Assembly: GCA_016704445.1 (NCBI GenBank)
Contig: JADJAE010000016.1
Location: 1 to 64,000 of the forward strand
Length of the DNA: 64,000 nucleotides
Source: Deltaproteobacteria bacterium
Lineage (GTDB): Bacteria; Myxococcota_A; Polyangia; Polyangiales; Ga0077539
Direction: 5' to 3'
The position numbers were made by a program, and so were the translations under genes. Shown one piece after another: positions 20,458-29,047 of the stretch. The stretch's first letter is position 1. Each line of letters starts with the position of its first letter. Below the pieces are notes generated by a model. The model was given only the letters and a program-made list of their open reading frames with translations, made no database searches and had not been told where the DNA came from.

Positions 20458-22308
20458 TCACTTCTCCCTCGGCCTGATCAACTGGAAATACCTTCGCACG
20501 TAAGACCGAAACCCCGGAGGGACCTCGCCCTGGTGAAGCACCTCGCGGGCGCGGTCCCAGTACGGCGAATACACCTCCCGGTATGGCCGGCTCGCGAAGC
20601 CCGACCCCGCCGCCGTGCGGATCACCTGCGAGCGAGACGGTCCGTTGCCGCTCTGCTGCCCCTGCACCTGCACCGCCTGGGTGCGACCGAGCGGGTCGAT
20701 GGCCGCGCCACGGATGTTCTCGTCGTGCTGCACCCCGGCCCCGCTGCCGGGCTCCTGTCCCTGCTGTCCGGGCTGTCCGCCCTGTCCCTGCCGTCCGGGC
20801 GATTGACCCGGCAGCGGGAGGGGGACGCCACCGCTTCCACCTGGAACCAGCGCCACTCCCTGGGGCGGTCCGTTGCCCTGTCCGCCCTGTCCGCCCTGCT
20901 GTCCCTGCTGGCCACCAGCGTTGCGAGAGAACTGCTGGAGCCTCGTCCGCTGCCGCTGTCCGCCCTGTCCTCGCTGCTGTCGCATCAGCTCCCGGAGCTG
21001 CTCGAGCTGCTGCCGTAGCTCCTCGGTGGAGCGCTGCGACTGCTGCTCGTCGTGCATGCGGGAGAGCTCCTCCGCGCCCCGCTCGAGGTCGGCGCCGGCG
21101 GCCTGGAGGTCGCGGGCGAGGTCTTGCGCGGCCTGGGCGATCTCCCGCTGGAGGTGCTCGGCCTCGCGTCGCTGCTCCTCCCTCCGCTGCTGCTCTCCGG
21201 TGAGCCGCTCGGCCTCGCGCTGCCTCCGTCGCAGCAGCGACTCCTCCTGCGGGTTGAGCGCCCGCTCCCGCTGCCGCCGGAGCATCTCCTCCACCTCCCG
21301 GCGCGCCTGCTCCACCTGCCGCCGCAGCTCCTCGGTGTCGGGCCTCGCCTCGGCCGCGCGCTGCAGCGCCTGCGCCATCTGCTGCCGCTGCTGCGCCGTG
21401 ATGGGACCCTGCCGCAGCGTCTGGGACATCTCCCGCATCGCCTGGGCGGCAGCGCCCGCGTCGCCCTGGCGCAGCGCCTCGGCGAGCCGACGTGTGGCGG
21501 CGTCGCGGGGGTTCATCTCGTCGCCGAGGGTGCGCAGCGCCTCGGAGACGCGTCGACCGGCGGCGGCGTCCTGGGCGGCGAGGGACTCCTGCAGGGCCGC
21601 GAGGCGGCGGAAGGCCTCGTCGCGGTCGAGGCGGCGGTGGGCGAGGTCGTCGAGCAGCCGGTTGAACTCCTCCACGCCGCGGCGGGCGCCGTCGGTGCGG
21701 GCCTGCGCCTCGACCTGGCGGGCGGCCTCGCGGAAGGCGGCGAGGTCGTCGTCGGAGAGCTCGGCGGCGTCGCGGGTGACGACCGGGGGAGCCAGGCGCG
21801 CGGGCCGGGCCGGGGCGCGAGAGGGGACCGGGACGCGGGCGACGAGGAGCAGCAGCGCGGCGAGCACGGCCACCACGCGGAGCTCGGGAGGGAGCTGCCA
21901 GGGGAGGGCGGCGCGGACGTCGACCGAGCGGGCGTGGGTGGCCGCGTCGTCGATGGCGGCCTGCATGAAGGGGGTGCGCTCGCCGGGAGGCTGCTGGCGA
22001 AACTGCCACGCGATGCCCAGGCGGTCGTGGAGCTGGTGGTGGGCGTCGAGGCGTCGCGCGGCGTCGAGCGGACGCACCGGGCGGAGCGCGTTGAGGAGCG
22101 CGCCTAGCAGCGGGAGCGCGAGGGGAGAGAGCGAGAGCGCGAAGGGGTGCTGGACGCGCAGGACGTGGAGGCGGGTGAGCAGGACGAGCGCGACGGAGGC
22201 GGCGAGGGCGAGGACGGAGAGCGAGGCGGCGGCGTGGAGGGCGCGCTGCCATCGGACGCGGCGGGCTGCGACGGCGAGGACGGCGAGATCAGGGGCGGCG
22301 TCGGGCAT
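20458..22308 (-). CDS. Membrane-anchored coiled-coil, Gln/Arg-rich protein of the moxR operon (DUF4175-like)
   Basis: Translation from ATG 22308 gives two or three N-terminal helices (SVLALAASVALVLLTRL, ALSLSPLALPLLGALLNAL, then VVAVLAALLLLVARV). A long helical region of about 300 residues follows, dominated by Gln, Arg, Glu and Ala (QQRQQMAQALQRAAEARP, RRQREAERLTGEQQRREE), with strong coiled-coil character. After it comes a Gly/Gln-rich low-complexity stretch (GQQGQQGGQGGQG) and a conserved-looking tail, FASRPYREVYSPYWDRAREV. The layout resembles DUF4175-type proteins that head MoxR operons in several phyla. It is the first gene of the operon. A scaffold or cargo-presenting role is inference. 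An upstream ATG 12 codons earlier is possible. Confidence 0.75.
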   Translation of the reverse strand: MPDAAPDLAVLAVAARRVRWQRALHAAASLSVLALAASVALVLLTRLHVLRVQHPFALSLSPLALPLLGALLNALRPVRPLDAARRLDAHHQLHDRLGIAWQFRQQPPGERTPFMQAAIDDAATHARSVDVRAALPWQLPPELRVVAVLAALLLLVARVPVPSRAPARPARLAPPVVTRDAAELSDDDLAAFREAARQVEAQARTDGARRGVEEFNRLLDDLAHRRLDRDEAFRRLAALQESLAAQDAAAGRRVSEALRTLGDEMNPRDAATRRLAEALRQGDAGAAAQAMREMSQTLRQGPITAQQRQQMAQALQRAAEARPDTEELRRQVEQARREVEEMLRRQRERALNPQEESLLRRRQREAERLTGEQQRREEQRREAEHLQREIAQAAQDLARDLQAAGADLERGAEELSRMHDEQQSQRSTEELRQQLEQLRELMRQQRGQGGQRQRTRLQQFSRNAGGQQGQQGGQGGQGNGPPQGVALVPGGSGGVPLPLPGQSPGRQGQGGQPGQQGQEPGSGAGVQHDENIRGAAIDPLGRTQAVQVQGQQSGNGPSRSQVIRTAAGSGFASRPYREVYSPYWDRAREVLHQGEVPPGFRSYVRRYFQLIRPREK

Positions 22309-22514
22309 CGTCGGTAGCCTGGGCGAGGACGATGCACCGGGCATTCGTAGGGCGCCAGTTGGGAGTAGAGCCGCGCTGCGGACACCAGGGAGAAGCGTTG
22401 ATGACGCAGTGCGTTGCGTTGTCTGATTCCCTCTGGTAGAAAGTGCCCGTCAGGAGACGGATCTGGAGCGCCATGACGACGGCGTCGCCCAGTGGTTCCT
22501 GAGGAGAGTCCGCG

Positions 22515-23087
22515 ATGCTTCCCATCGATGAGATCCGCACGTTCTTTCGTCGAGCGAGCGTGTTCGACGCGTTGACCGACGGAGAGGTCGAAGCCTGCCG
22601 CCGCTTCCTCCGAGAGCGACGCTTCGCGGGCGGCGAGGCCCTCTTCCGCGAAGACGACGCGGGCGCCTCGCTCTTCATCCTCCTCGACGGCGAGGTCGTG
22701 GTGGACATCCGCGGCCCGCGCGGCGAGCCGCTGCGCGTGGGACGCCTCGGCCACGGCGACGTCATCGGCGAGCAGGCGTGCCTCGACCCCTCGCGGCGCT
22801 CGGCCACCGTCACCGCGACCAGCGACACGCTCGCCCTCGAGCTCACCCGCGCCGAGCTCGACCGGATGTCCCGCGAGCTCCCCCGCGTCGCGTCGCTGCT
22901 GCTCGGGGTGATCATCCACGAGCTCACCGACCGGCTCCACGCCGTCGATCGCCGCGTCGACGCCGAGCTCCGCCTCGACGTTTCGCCGCCCGCCTCGCTG
23001 CCGCAGCGGTTCCAGCCAGTGACCATCATCCCGCCCCAGACCACGGCGTGGCAGCGCCTGGCCTCCCGCCTCCGAGGTGCTCCATGA
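22515..23087 (+). CDS. Cyclic-nucleotide-binding domain protein 1
   Basis: A cNMP-binding beta-roll covers about residues 8-130: FFRRASVFDALTDGEVEAC, RFAGGEALFREDDAGASLFILLDGEVVV, then LRVGRLGHGDVIGEQACLD and RRSATVTATSD, which contain the phosphate-binding cassette (GE..., RRSA). No helix-turn-helix follows. The C-terminus is a helix (LGVIIHELTDRLHAVDRR) and a Pro-rich tail, so it is not a Crp-type regulator but a stand-alone sensor or regulatory subunit. It is divergent from the moxR operon, with a 206-nt gap, and overlaps the next gene by 4 nt. Confidence 0.88.
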   Translation: MLPIDEIRTFFRRASVFDALTDGEVEACRRFLRERRFAGGEALFREDDAGASLFILLDGEVVVDIRGPRGEPLRVGRLGHGDVIGEQACLDPSRRSATVTATSDTLALELTRAELDRMSRELPRVASLLLGVIIHELTDRLHAVDRRVDAELRLDVSPPASLPQRFQPVTIIPPQTTAWQRLASRLRGAP

Positions 23088-23689
23088 ACACGGTCCAACA
23101 TCTCCGCGTCGTCGGCCACCCACTGCCTTTCTCCGAGGGCGAGCTCGAGGTGCTCCTCGGCGCAAGCACGATGCGACGCTTCGCGCCCGGCGAGACCCTC
23201 TGTCGCCAGGCCCGCCCTGCGACGTCGTGCTTCATCCTCCTCTCCGGGGTCGTCGAGGTCGCGAAGGAGACCGACGGCCACGAGCGCGTGCTCACCGAGC
23301 TGTCGGAGGGCGCCATCGCGGGGCAGCTCGCCCTGGTCGACGGATCGCTGCGCTCCGCCACGCTCCGCGCGAAGACCGACGTCGCGGCCCTCGAGCTCAC
23401 CCGCGACGTGTTCATGCGCCTCGTCGGCGCGTCGAGCCCGCTCGCGTACCGCTTCCAGATGGAGCTCGCCGTCGCCACGGGGCGGCAGCTCCGCGAGGCC
23501 AACCAGCGCCTCTCGGCCCTCTTCGAGGCGCGCGAGCGGCGCGCGACCCACGCCGCCTCCGAGCGCGCGGTGCACCAGCAGCTCGAGGACGTCGTCGGCG
23601 ACCTCGACCTGGCCTTCGAGCCCTTCGACGTGATCGAGATCACGCCCCAGGAGCGCGTCGTGGGCCATCGCGTCGCCGACCTGAGCTGA
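23084..23689 (+). CDS. Cyclic-nucleotide-binding domain protein 2
   Basis: This second cNMP-binding protein overlaps the first by ATGA. The beta-roll covers about 15-125: LEVLLGASTMRRFAPGETLCRQ, FILLSGVVEVAKE and LSEGAIAGQLALVDGSLRSATLRA. The conserved Glu of the cassette is replaced (GAIAGQLAL instead of G..GE), while LRSATLRA keeps the Arg, so nucleotide affinity may be altered. The C-terminal 70 residues are a helical region without a DNA-binding motif. The two proteins probably form a hetero-pair (inference). Confidence 0.85.
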   Translation: MNTVQHLRVVGHPLPFSEGELEVLLGASTMRRFAPGETLCRQARPATSCFILLSGVVEVAKETDGHERVLTELSEGAIAGQLALVDGSLRSATLRAKTDVAALELTRDVFMRLVGASSPLAYRFQMELAVATGRQLREANQRLSALFEARERRATHAASERAVHQQLEDVVGDLDLAFEPFDVIEITPQERVVGHRVADLS

Positions 23690-23808
23690 ATCGCTCCTTA
23701 GGGCTCGCGACGGCGCGGCGAGCGATTTCGCGGCTGCGCATTGACGTCCCGGCGAGGACGGGGTTCAACGGCGGCGCCTCGGAGGAGCGTTCGATCGGGC
23801 GCGACCCC

Positions 23809-24905
23809 ATGTGGCCGGGAAAGGCCTCCAACGAGGACGCCAGGGTGCCCACGGTGCGTCCCCCCTGTGCCGCGGGCGTCATTTCCCCGCTGCCCCCGCG
23901 CGCCGAGCGGGTCGCGGCGGTGCGCGCGCTCATGGGCCAGCCCGACCGCTCGGTGCGCCACCTCGCGCTCGGCATCCGCGCGACGGCGCGGCGGCACTTC
24001 GACCGCCACGTCGAGCCCCTCATCGAGGCGACCTGGCCCGCCCTGCGCGGCACTGCCTTCGAGGAGAAGCTCCGCATCGGGGCCTGCGACCTCTACGCCT
24101 CCGCGCCGTACACCGCCCTGCTGTGCGCGCCCCGCCGTCCGCCGCTGGTGCGCGTGGTCACCGACGTCGGCAACCTCCTCCCGCTGCCGCCCACCGCGCT
24201 AGGCCTCCTCGGCCGCGTCGCCATCGAGGCGCTCGGCCGCGTCGCCTACGCCCGGCAGCACCGGAGCATCGCGCTCATCTCGGCGTTCATCGTGGTGGTC
24301 GACCACGTGTTCGACCACTGCATGGACGACCCCCCGGGAGCGCGCGGCCCGCGGCTCGAGGCCATGCTCGCCGGGCGCTCGCCCGCGACCCGCCCCGGCT
24401 CGCGCTCACGGGCGCTCGCCGTCGGCGATGGCCGAGGGGCTCGACCACGACGAGCGCGCGGCCTTCGAGCGGGCCATGGAGCGCATGACCGGATGGATAC
24501 GCGCGGAGGTGCGCGCCATGCTGGGCGAGCCCGACCCCGCGGGCCTCGGCCACCGCCTCGCGGGCGTCGAGGGCACCATCGACGGGCTGCTCTTTCCCGG
24601 TGCATCGCTTCGCGGGCGAAGGGGCCCGCGCGTGGATGTACGACGTGTCCCTCTTCGTGCAGGTCATGGACGACTGGTTCGACTACGAGGCCGACGCCCG
24701 CTCCGACCGCGCGACGCCCGTCACCACCGGCGACTGGACCTTCGCCGACGTCGCCGCCACCTGGCATCGCAGCGCCGACGGCATCGAGGCGCTGGTGCGC
24801 GCCTCGGGGCTCGACTCGCCCCGTTATGTGCGCTTCGTGCGCGAATCGTACGTGCTGATGATGCACGAGGTCATGGAGGCCATGGCCGAGAGGCCCGACG
24901 CGTGA
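23809..24905 (+). CDS. Class I isoprenoid-synthase-like protein, two frameshifts
   Basis: This is a mostly helical protein with two Asp-rich motifs in the spacing expected for the class I terpenoid fold: VVVDHVFDHCMDDPP (about residue 165, DxxxD) and FVQVMDDWFDYEADA (about 285, DDxxD). In prenyl synthases and terpene cyclases such motifs bind Mg2+-diphosphate. A preceding stretch (FEEKLRIGACDLYASAPYTALLC) is conserved-looking. The product cannot be predicted and catalysis is unproven. Frames change at about 24370-24425 and at 24598-24600 (GLLFP then VHRFAGEGARAWMYD). Neighbours are two cNMP proteins upstream (119-nt gap) and the ATPase pair downstream (4-nt overlap), which suggests a shared process. 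Confidence 0.6.
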
Positions 24906-25776
24906 GGCCCGCAGCCAGCGACTCGCGCCCGCCGCCGAGGCCGCCGCGCAGCCTCGCGCCCGCGGTGCTGGTGATGGGCAAGGGCGGCGTCGGCAAGACC
25001 ACCGTGGCCGCGGCGCTGGCGACGCTCGAGGCCGAGACCCACGGCATGGCGGCGCTGGTGGAGTTCGGCGATGGAGAGTCGGGCGGCGCGCGCTCGCGGG
25101 CGCGCACCAGGCGTCGAGCACGTGGTCATCAAGCCCGCCGAGGCGCTCCAGCGCGGGGCGGCGCCGCTCTTCGGGTCGGCCACCGTGGCGAAGCTCGCGC
25201 TCGACAACTTCGCGATGCGCCCGCTCCTCCTCGCGGCCCCCGCGATCCGCGAGCTCGCGATGCTGGAGTCGGTGAGGCAGGTCGTGGCCGCGCGCCCCGG
25301 GGTGAGGGTCGTGGTCGACATGCCCGCGACGGGGCACGCCGTGGCGTGGCTTCGCACGGCGCGGCAGGGGCGGGCGCTCCTGGGCAGGGGGCCGCTGTTC
25401 GAGATGTGCGACCGCGTTGGGCGCGAGCTCCTGTCGCCGGGCCGCGCGTCGATCGTGGTGGTGACGCTCCCGGAGGCGCTCGTGCTCGAGGAGACCCTGG
25501 AGCTCTGCGCCGGGCTCGCGCGGACGGGGCCCCAGGTCGCGCGGGTGGTGGTCAACCGGTGCCGCTGCCGTGTCGCGGGAGGCCCTCGACGACGCCCGCC
25601 CCGCCGCGGCGCTGGTGGCGCTGCTCGAGGCGCGCGAGGCGGCGAGCGTGGGCGCGGCCGAGGCGCTGGAGGTGTTCGCCCGCGGACCGCACGCCATCTG
25701 GCGGGTTCCGCTGGCGCCGGTCGACCCGTCGGCCCGCGACGTCGCGCGCTGGCTGCGCGCCGAGGGGGCCGCGTGA
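24902..25776 (+). CDS. ArsA/Get3-like P-loop ATPase, subunit 1 (Rv3679-like), two frameshifts
   Basis: GTG 24902 overlaps the previous stop. VLVMGKGGVGKTTVAAALA is the deviant Walker A of the ArsA/Get3/MinD group; VVVDMPATGHAVAWLRTARQ is the switch II region. The switch I IDPAKR motif is missing and VEFGDGES stands in its place, as in the first member of the mycobacterial Rv3679-Rv3680 pair (from memory), whose two ATPases form a complex. Breaks lie at about 25070-25110 and 25558-25562 (VVVNR then AAVSREALDD). It is probably a regulatory or substrate-binding half of a heterodimer with the next gene. Arsenite transport is unlikely: no ArsB or Cys metal sites are seen. Confidence 0.72.
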
Positions 25777-26873
25777 AGGACCCGCTGGTGATCGTCTGCG
25801 CGGGCGGCGGCGGCGTCGGCAAGACCACCACCTCCGCCGCGCTCGCGCTCGCGCTGGCCGCGCGAGGGCACCAGACGCTCATCGTCACCATCGACCCGGC
25901 GCGTCGCCTCGCTGGGGCGATGGGGGTGCCGGTCACCGACGAGGTGACGCTGGTGCCCCTCGCCGCGGCGCGCGGAAGGCTCTCGGCGCTGATGCCCGAC
26001 CCGAGGCGGTCGATGCGCGCGTTCATCGACTACCTCTTCGCGGACGAGCCCGAGGCGAAGGCGCGCGTGCTCTCGAACAAGCTCTACATCGGCCTCGCCG
26101 ACGCGGCCGCTGGGGTGCACGAGCTGGTCGCGATGAACCTCGTGGCCCGCGCCGCCACCGACGGGGACTTCGACGTGGTGGTCATCGACACGGCCCCCTC
26201 GCGGCACGCGATCGACTTCGTGACCTACCCCGCCCGGCTCGCGGCGCTGCTCGGGGGCCGCAGCGTCTCGTGGCTCGCGGGGCTCGCGCAGCGCTCCGGG
26301 GGCGCCGCGCCCGCGCCGAGGGGCTTGCTCTCCTGGGGAACCGGCCGCGTCGAGCACCTCCTCGCGCGCGTCACCGGCCCCAACCTGGTGCGCGACACGG
26401 CGGACCTCTTCGGCGACCTCGCCCTGGTGCGAGAGCGCTTCGTGTCCCTGACCCGGCGGGCGTCCGAGCTGCTCCTGGGCGAGCGCGTGGCCTACGCCCT
26501 GGTGGCCGCGCCGACCGCTGCTGCGCGCGACGACGTGCTCTTCCTCGCCGCGCGGCTTGAGAAGCTGGGGCGACGGCCGAGGGCGATCGTGCTCAACCGG
26601 GCGGACACCCGCCCCGCCCCGTGGGTGAGCGCGCTGCGCGCCGGGCGGGGTGTGCCGCCGTCGATCACCGACGTGCTCGATGCGCTGGAAGAGGAGCGGA
26701 CGACCCGGTCGAGCGTCGCCGACGGCCTCGCGGCGCACCTGCACGCGAAGCTCCCGTGGGCGTCCATCGTTCGGCTCCCCTACGTCGAGGCCTCGGCGCC
26801 GGAGGTCATCGTCGCGGCGCTCTCGACGGAGCTCGACGCGCAGCTCGCGGCGCTGCTGCCCGAGGCGCGCTGA
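25773..26873 (+). CDS. ArsA/Get3-like P-loop ATPase, subunit 2 (Rv3680-like)
   Basis: This is the intact partner of the preceding ATPase, overlapping it by 4 nt (GTGA). It has CAGGGGVGKTTTSAALALA (Walker A), VTIDPARRLAGAMG (switch I), VVVIDTAPSRHAIDFV (switch II), and a C-terminal LNRADTRP region with a base-recognition Asn. MPDPRRSMRAFIDYLF matches the region after switch I in Rv3680-type proteins. At 366 residues it is the usual size. Get3-like proteins guide tail-anchored membrane proteins in eukaryotes; the bacterial pair is linked to envelope and stress functions, but its client is unsettled. Confidence 0.82.
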   Translation: MKDPLVIVCAGGGGVGKTTTSAALALALAARGHQTLIVTIDPARRLAGAMGVPVTDEVTLVPLAAARGRLSALMPDPRRSMRAFIDYLFADEPEAKARVLSNKLYIGLADAAAGVHELVAMNLVARAATDGDFDVVVIDTAPSRHAIDFVTYPARLAALLGGRSVSWLAGLAQRSGGAAPAPRGLLSWGTGRVEHLLARVTGPNLVRDTADLFGDLALVRERFVSLTRRASELLLGERVAYALVAAPTAAARDDVLFLAARLEKLGRRPRAIVLNRADTRPAPWVSALRAGRGVPPSITDVLDALEEERTTRSSVADGLAAHLHAKLPWASIVRLPYVEASAPEVIVAALSTELDAQLAALLPEAR

Positions 26874-27065
26874 CTCACCGCGCTCGTCCCCGGTGGACGA
26901 CCGGTGCGTTCGTGCGCCTCCGCTCGTGCCTGGTGTGACAGCGCGCCGCGGCGCGGGAGCCGTACACGCACGAAAGTGCCTCAAGGACAGCGATCGGGTG
27001 ACGGCACGAGCGGTGCTCACCGCCTCGTAAGCGGTCGGGTCTTCGACCGCGCTGTGAGGTCTTCC

Positions 27066-27386
27066 ATGAATGTCCGATCGCTTCTCTCCATGGCTTCACT
27101 CGTCGCTTCCATGGCGTTGCCCTCGCTCGCCGGAGCGCAGGTCCAGGTTCGCGCGGGCATCCGCATCGGCACTCCCCCGCCGCCCACGGTGGTGGTCGTG
27201 CAGCCGAGGCCGCAGGTGGTGGTCGTGCAGCAGCCGGCGCAGCCCGTCTACGTGGTGCAGCCGCAGCCGGCGGTGCGGCCGGTGTATCTGCGCCGGGGCC
27301 GCCGCGGCCGCATCGTCGTGGCGCCGTCGCACAACGGGGTCCACATCGATCGCCGCCACGGGCGCCGCGGGCGTCGCCACCGCTGA
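27066..27386 (+). CDS. Small secreted Pro/Val/Gln-rich basic protein
   Basis: A signal peptide (MNVRSLLSMASLVASMALPSLAGAQ, cut near AGA-Q) precedes a 55-residue stretch rich in Val, Gln and Pro (VVVVQPRPQVVVVQQPAQP) and a strongly basic tail (RRGRRGRIVVAP, RRHGRRGRRHR). Mature size is about 80 residues. The polybasic end could bind polysaccharide, lipid A or nucleic acid in the periplasm; this is inference from charge only. It stands alone between the ATPase operon and palindromic element B. Confidence 0.7.
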   Translation: MNVRSLLSMASLVASMALPSLAGAQVQVRAGIRIGTPPPPTVVVVQPRPQVVVVQQPAQPVYVVQPQPAVRPVYLRRGRRGRIVVAPSHNGVHIDRRHGRRGRRHR

Positions 27387-27412
27387 GGCTCATTCCAATC
27401 CGCTGTCGATAG

Positions 27413-27827
27413 TGCCGCTTTGCGATGGAGCGGCTTGCTCATTGAGCAAGCCGCCCGTTTGACGCTGGGGTTCGCGCGTAACAGTTCAGGGGTTCAAGCC
27501 GCCCGTTTGACGCTGGGGTTCGCGCGTAACAGTTCAGGGGTGCAAGCCGCCCGTTTGACGCTGGGGTTCGCGCGTTGGCGCTCACCCCAGGCTATAACAG
27601 GTGACGACCCCACGTTCGTGGGGTCTTTCGTACCGAAACTCGATGGACCTTCCGGAAGATCCATTCGATGTACCGCGGGCTCCATCGAAGTGGCATTCCT
27701 GTTCGAAAGACCCCCACGAACGTGGGGGTCGTCACCTGTTATAGCCTGGGGTGAGCGTCAACGCGCGAACCCCAGCGTCAAACAGGCGACTTGCTCAATG
27801 AGCAGCCCGCTCCATCGCAAAGCGGCA
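27413..27827. repeat. Palindromic intergenic element, copy B
   Basis: This 415-bp element fills most of the 542-nt gap between two convergent genes. Main arms are 27553-27630 and 27704-27783, sharing the core CCCCAGGCTATAACAGG and its inverse. Outer arms also pair: TGCCGCTTTGCGATGGAGCG from 27413 with its inverse ending at 27827. Each inner arm contains its own hairpin, left GACCCCACGTTCGTGGGGTC (27606-27625), right a similar one at about 27709-27730. The 73-nt loop centres on CTTCCGGAAG (27649-27658), flanked by further pairing. The left outer arm is expanded by a 48-bp repeat. I see nothing in 27828-27928. Confidence 0.88.
27447..27575. repeat. 48-bp direct repeat, two full copies and one partial
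   Basis: Units begin at 27447, 27495 and 27543 with CAAGCCGCCCGTTTGACG; the third diverges after 27575, where it runs into the main palindrome arm. The right arm has one copy only, so the extra 96 bp were gained in the left arm. Confidence 0.92.
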
Positions 27828-27928
27828 ATACTGACATCGAATCAGTATCACTGGGAGGAACGGCCCCTCTCTACCCCGAAGACCCGTCGGGCGCGTCGGC
27901 GGCTGCGTCGCTCACTCCGGCGTCGGCC

Positions 27929-28984
27929 TCAGGGCAGGGCAGGGTCGGGGCAGGCCGCGTTGGAGACGGAGTTGGTGTCCATCGTCACTCCGCCCGTCCG
28001 CGCGAGGGCGCGGCCTTGGAGGGTCACGCCCGTGGTGAGGGTGACGCTCCCGAGGGCGATGATGTTGCCCGAGAAGTTGGAGCCGATGCCCACCGTGGCG
28101 GAGCTGCCCGTCTGCCAGTACACCCCGCACGAGCGGGCGCCGTTGGTCAGGAGCACCGCGGAGACGTTGGACGTCACCAGGGTCGAGCCGACCTGGAAGA
28201 TGAACAACGGGTTGGGCTGCCCGCCCCCATCGAGCACCAGCGTGCCCGTGAGCTGGGCGGAGGAGGTGAAGCAGTAGACGCCCGGGGACAGGGTCATGCC
28301 GCCGAGGTCGCGGCCGGTGAGGGTGGTCCCGCAGGGCAGCCCCGCGAGGCGGTTGTAGGCCACCGTGGTGTCGGCCTGGGCGAGCGCTGCGACGGGGTCT
28401 CCGGCGTGGACGACCGTGCCGGCAGGGATGCCGACGAGGGCCAGGCCGGGGCTGACGCCCACCTCACCCGTGATGGTCGTGAGCCCGGTGTTGCTCACGG
28501 TCGATCCCGCGAGGATGGTGAAGCGCGCCGCCGAGCCGAGCGTGCCAGGACCCATCGGGCCAGCGTCGAGCATGGGTGCGTCCGGGGCATCAGGGGTGTC
28601 GGTCGGCGTGTCGACGAGGGCGACGTCGCGCACGTCGGGCAGCGACACGTCGGGCACGTCGAGCGCGGTGGGCACGTCGAGCGCGGTGGGCACGTCGAGC
28701 GCGGTGGGCACGTCGGGCACGTCGGGCACGTCGGGCAGCGACGCGTCGGGCAGCGACGCGTCGGGCAGCGACGCGTCGGGCACGTCGCTGCGTCCCAGGT
28801 CGGTGCGAGCTACATCCGCGCCGGTCTCGGGCGCGTCGGCCTCCATGGACGCGTCGAGCACGTCGGGGTCCGAGACCGCGCCCAGGATGGAGCGGCTGCC
28901 GCAGCCCGCGACCAGCAGCGCCGCCATCGAGGTGAGCAGAAGATGGCGTCGAGCGCGCCCGATGGGCGCATGGGGTTCAGACAT
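27929..28984 (-). CDS. DUF3494 ice-binding-like lipoprotein
   Basis: Signal peptide with lipobox (LLLTSMAALLVAGCGS), then a linker of about 95 residues made of Asp-Val-Pro and Asp-Ala-Ser-Leu-Pro repeats. The rest is a DUF3494 domain: LGSAARFTILAGSTVSNTG, TTITGEVGVSPG, LTGRDLGGMTLSPGVYCF, GNIIALGSVTLTTGVTLQGRAL. DUF3494 is a right-handed beta-helix found in ice-binding proteins and in bacterial adhesins. Here a surface, attachment or structural role is as likely as ice binding. The linker is repetitive in DNA too (three 18-bp copies near 28665-28710, three 15-bp copies near 28738-28780). Convergent with palindromic element B. Confidence 0.88.
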   Translation of the reverse strand: MSEPHAPIGRARRHLLLTSMAALLVAGCGSRSILGAVSDPDVLDASMEADAPETGADVARTDLGRSDVPDASLPDASLPDASLPDVPDVPDVPTALDVPTALDVPTALDVPDVSLPDVRDVALVDTPTDTPDAPDAPMLDAGPMGPGTLGSAARFTILAGSTVSNTGLTTITGEVGVSPGLALVGIPAGTVVHAGDPVAALAQADTTVAYNRLAGLPCGTTLTGRDLGGMTLSPGVYCFTSSAQLTGTLVLDGGGQPNPLFIFQVGSTLVTSNVSAVLLTNGARSCGVYWQTGSSATVGIGSNFSGNIIALGSVTLTTGVTLQGRALARTGGVTMDTNSVSNAACPDPALP

Positions 28985-29047
28985 TCGGACTCTCCTGACG
29001 AGCGGTGAAGGAAGATCGGATGGGACGGAGACCCGGTTCGGCGTCGC

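Noticed and set aside
22515..24905. Family 2 encapsulin system
   Set aside because: cNMP domains and an isoprenoid-like protein are present, but there is no HK97-fold shell protein in the window.
24902..26873. Arsenic resistance operon (arsA)
   Set aside because: No arsB, arsC or arsR, and no Cys-rich metal site in either ATPase.
26874..27065. tRNA or small RNA in the gap before the small secreted protein
   Set aside because: No cloverleaf, no T-loop consensus; only short GC hairpins expected by chance.
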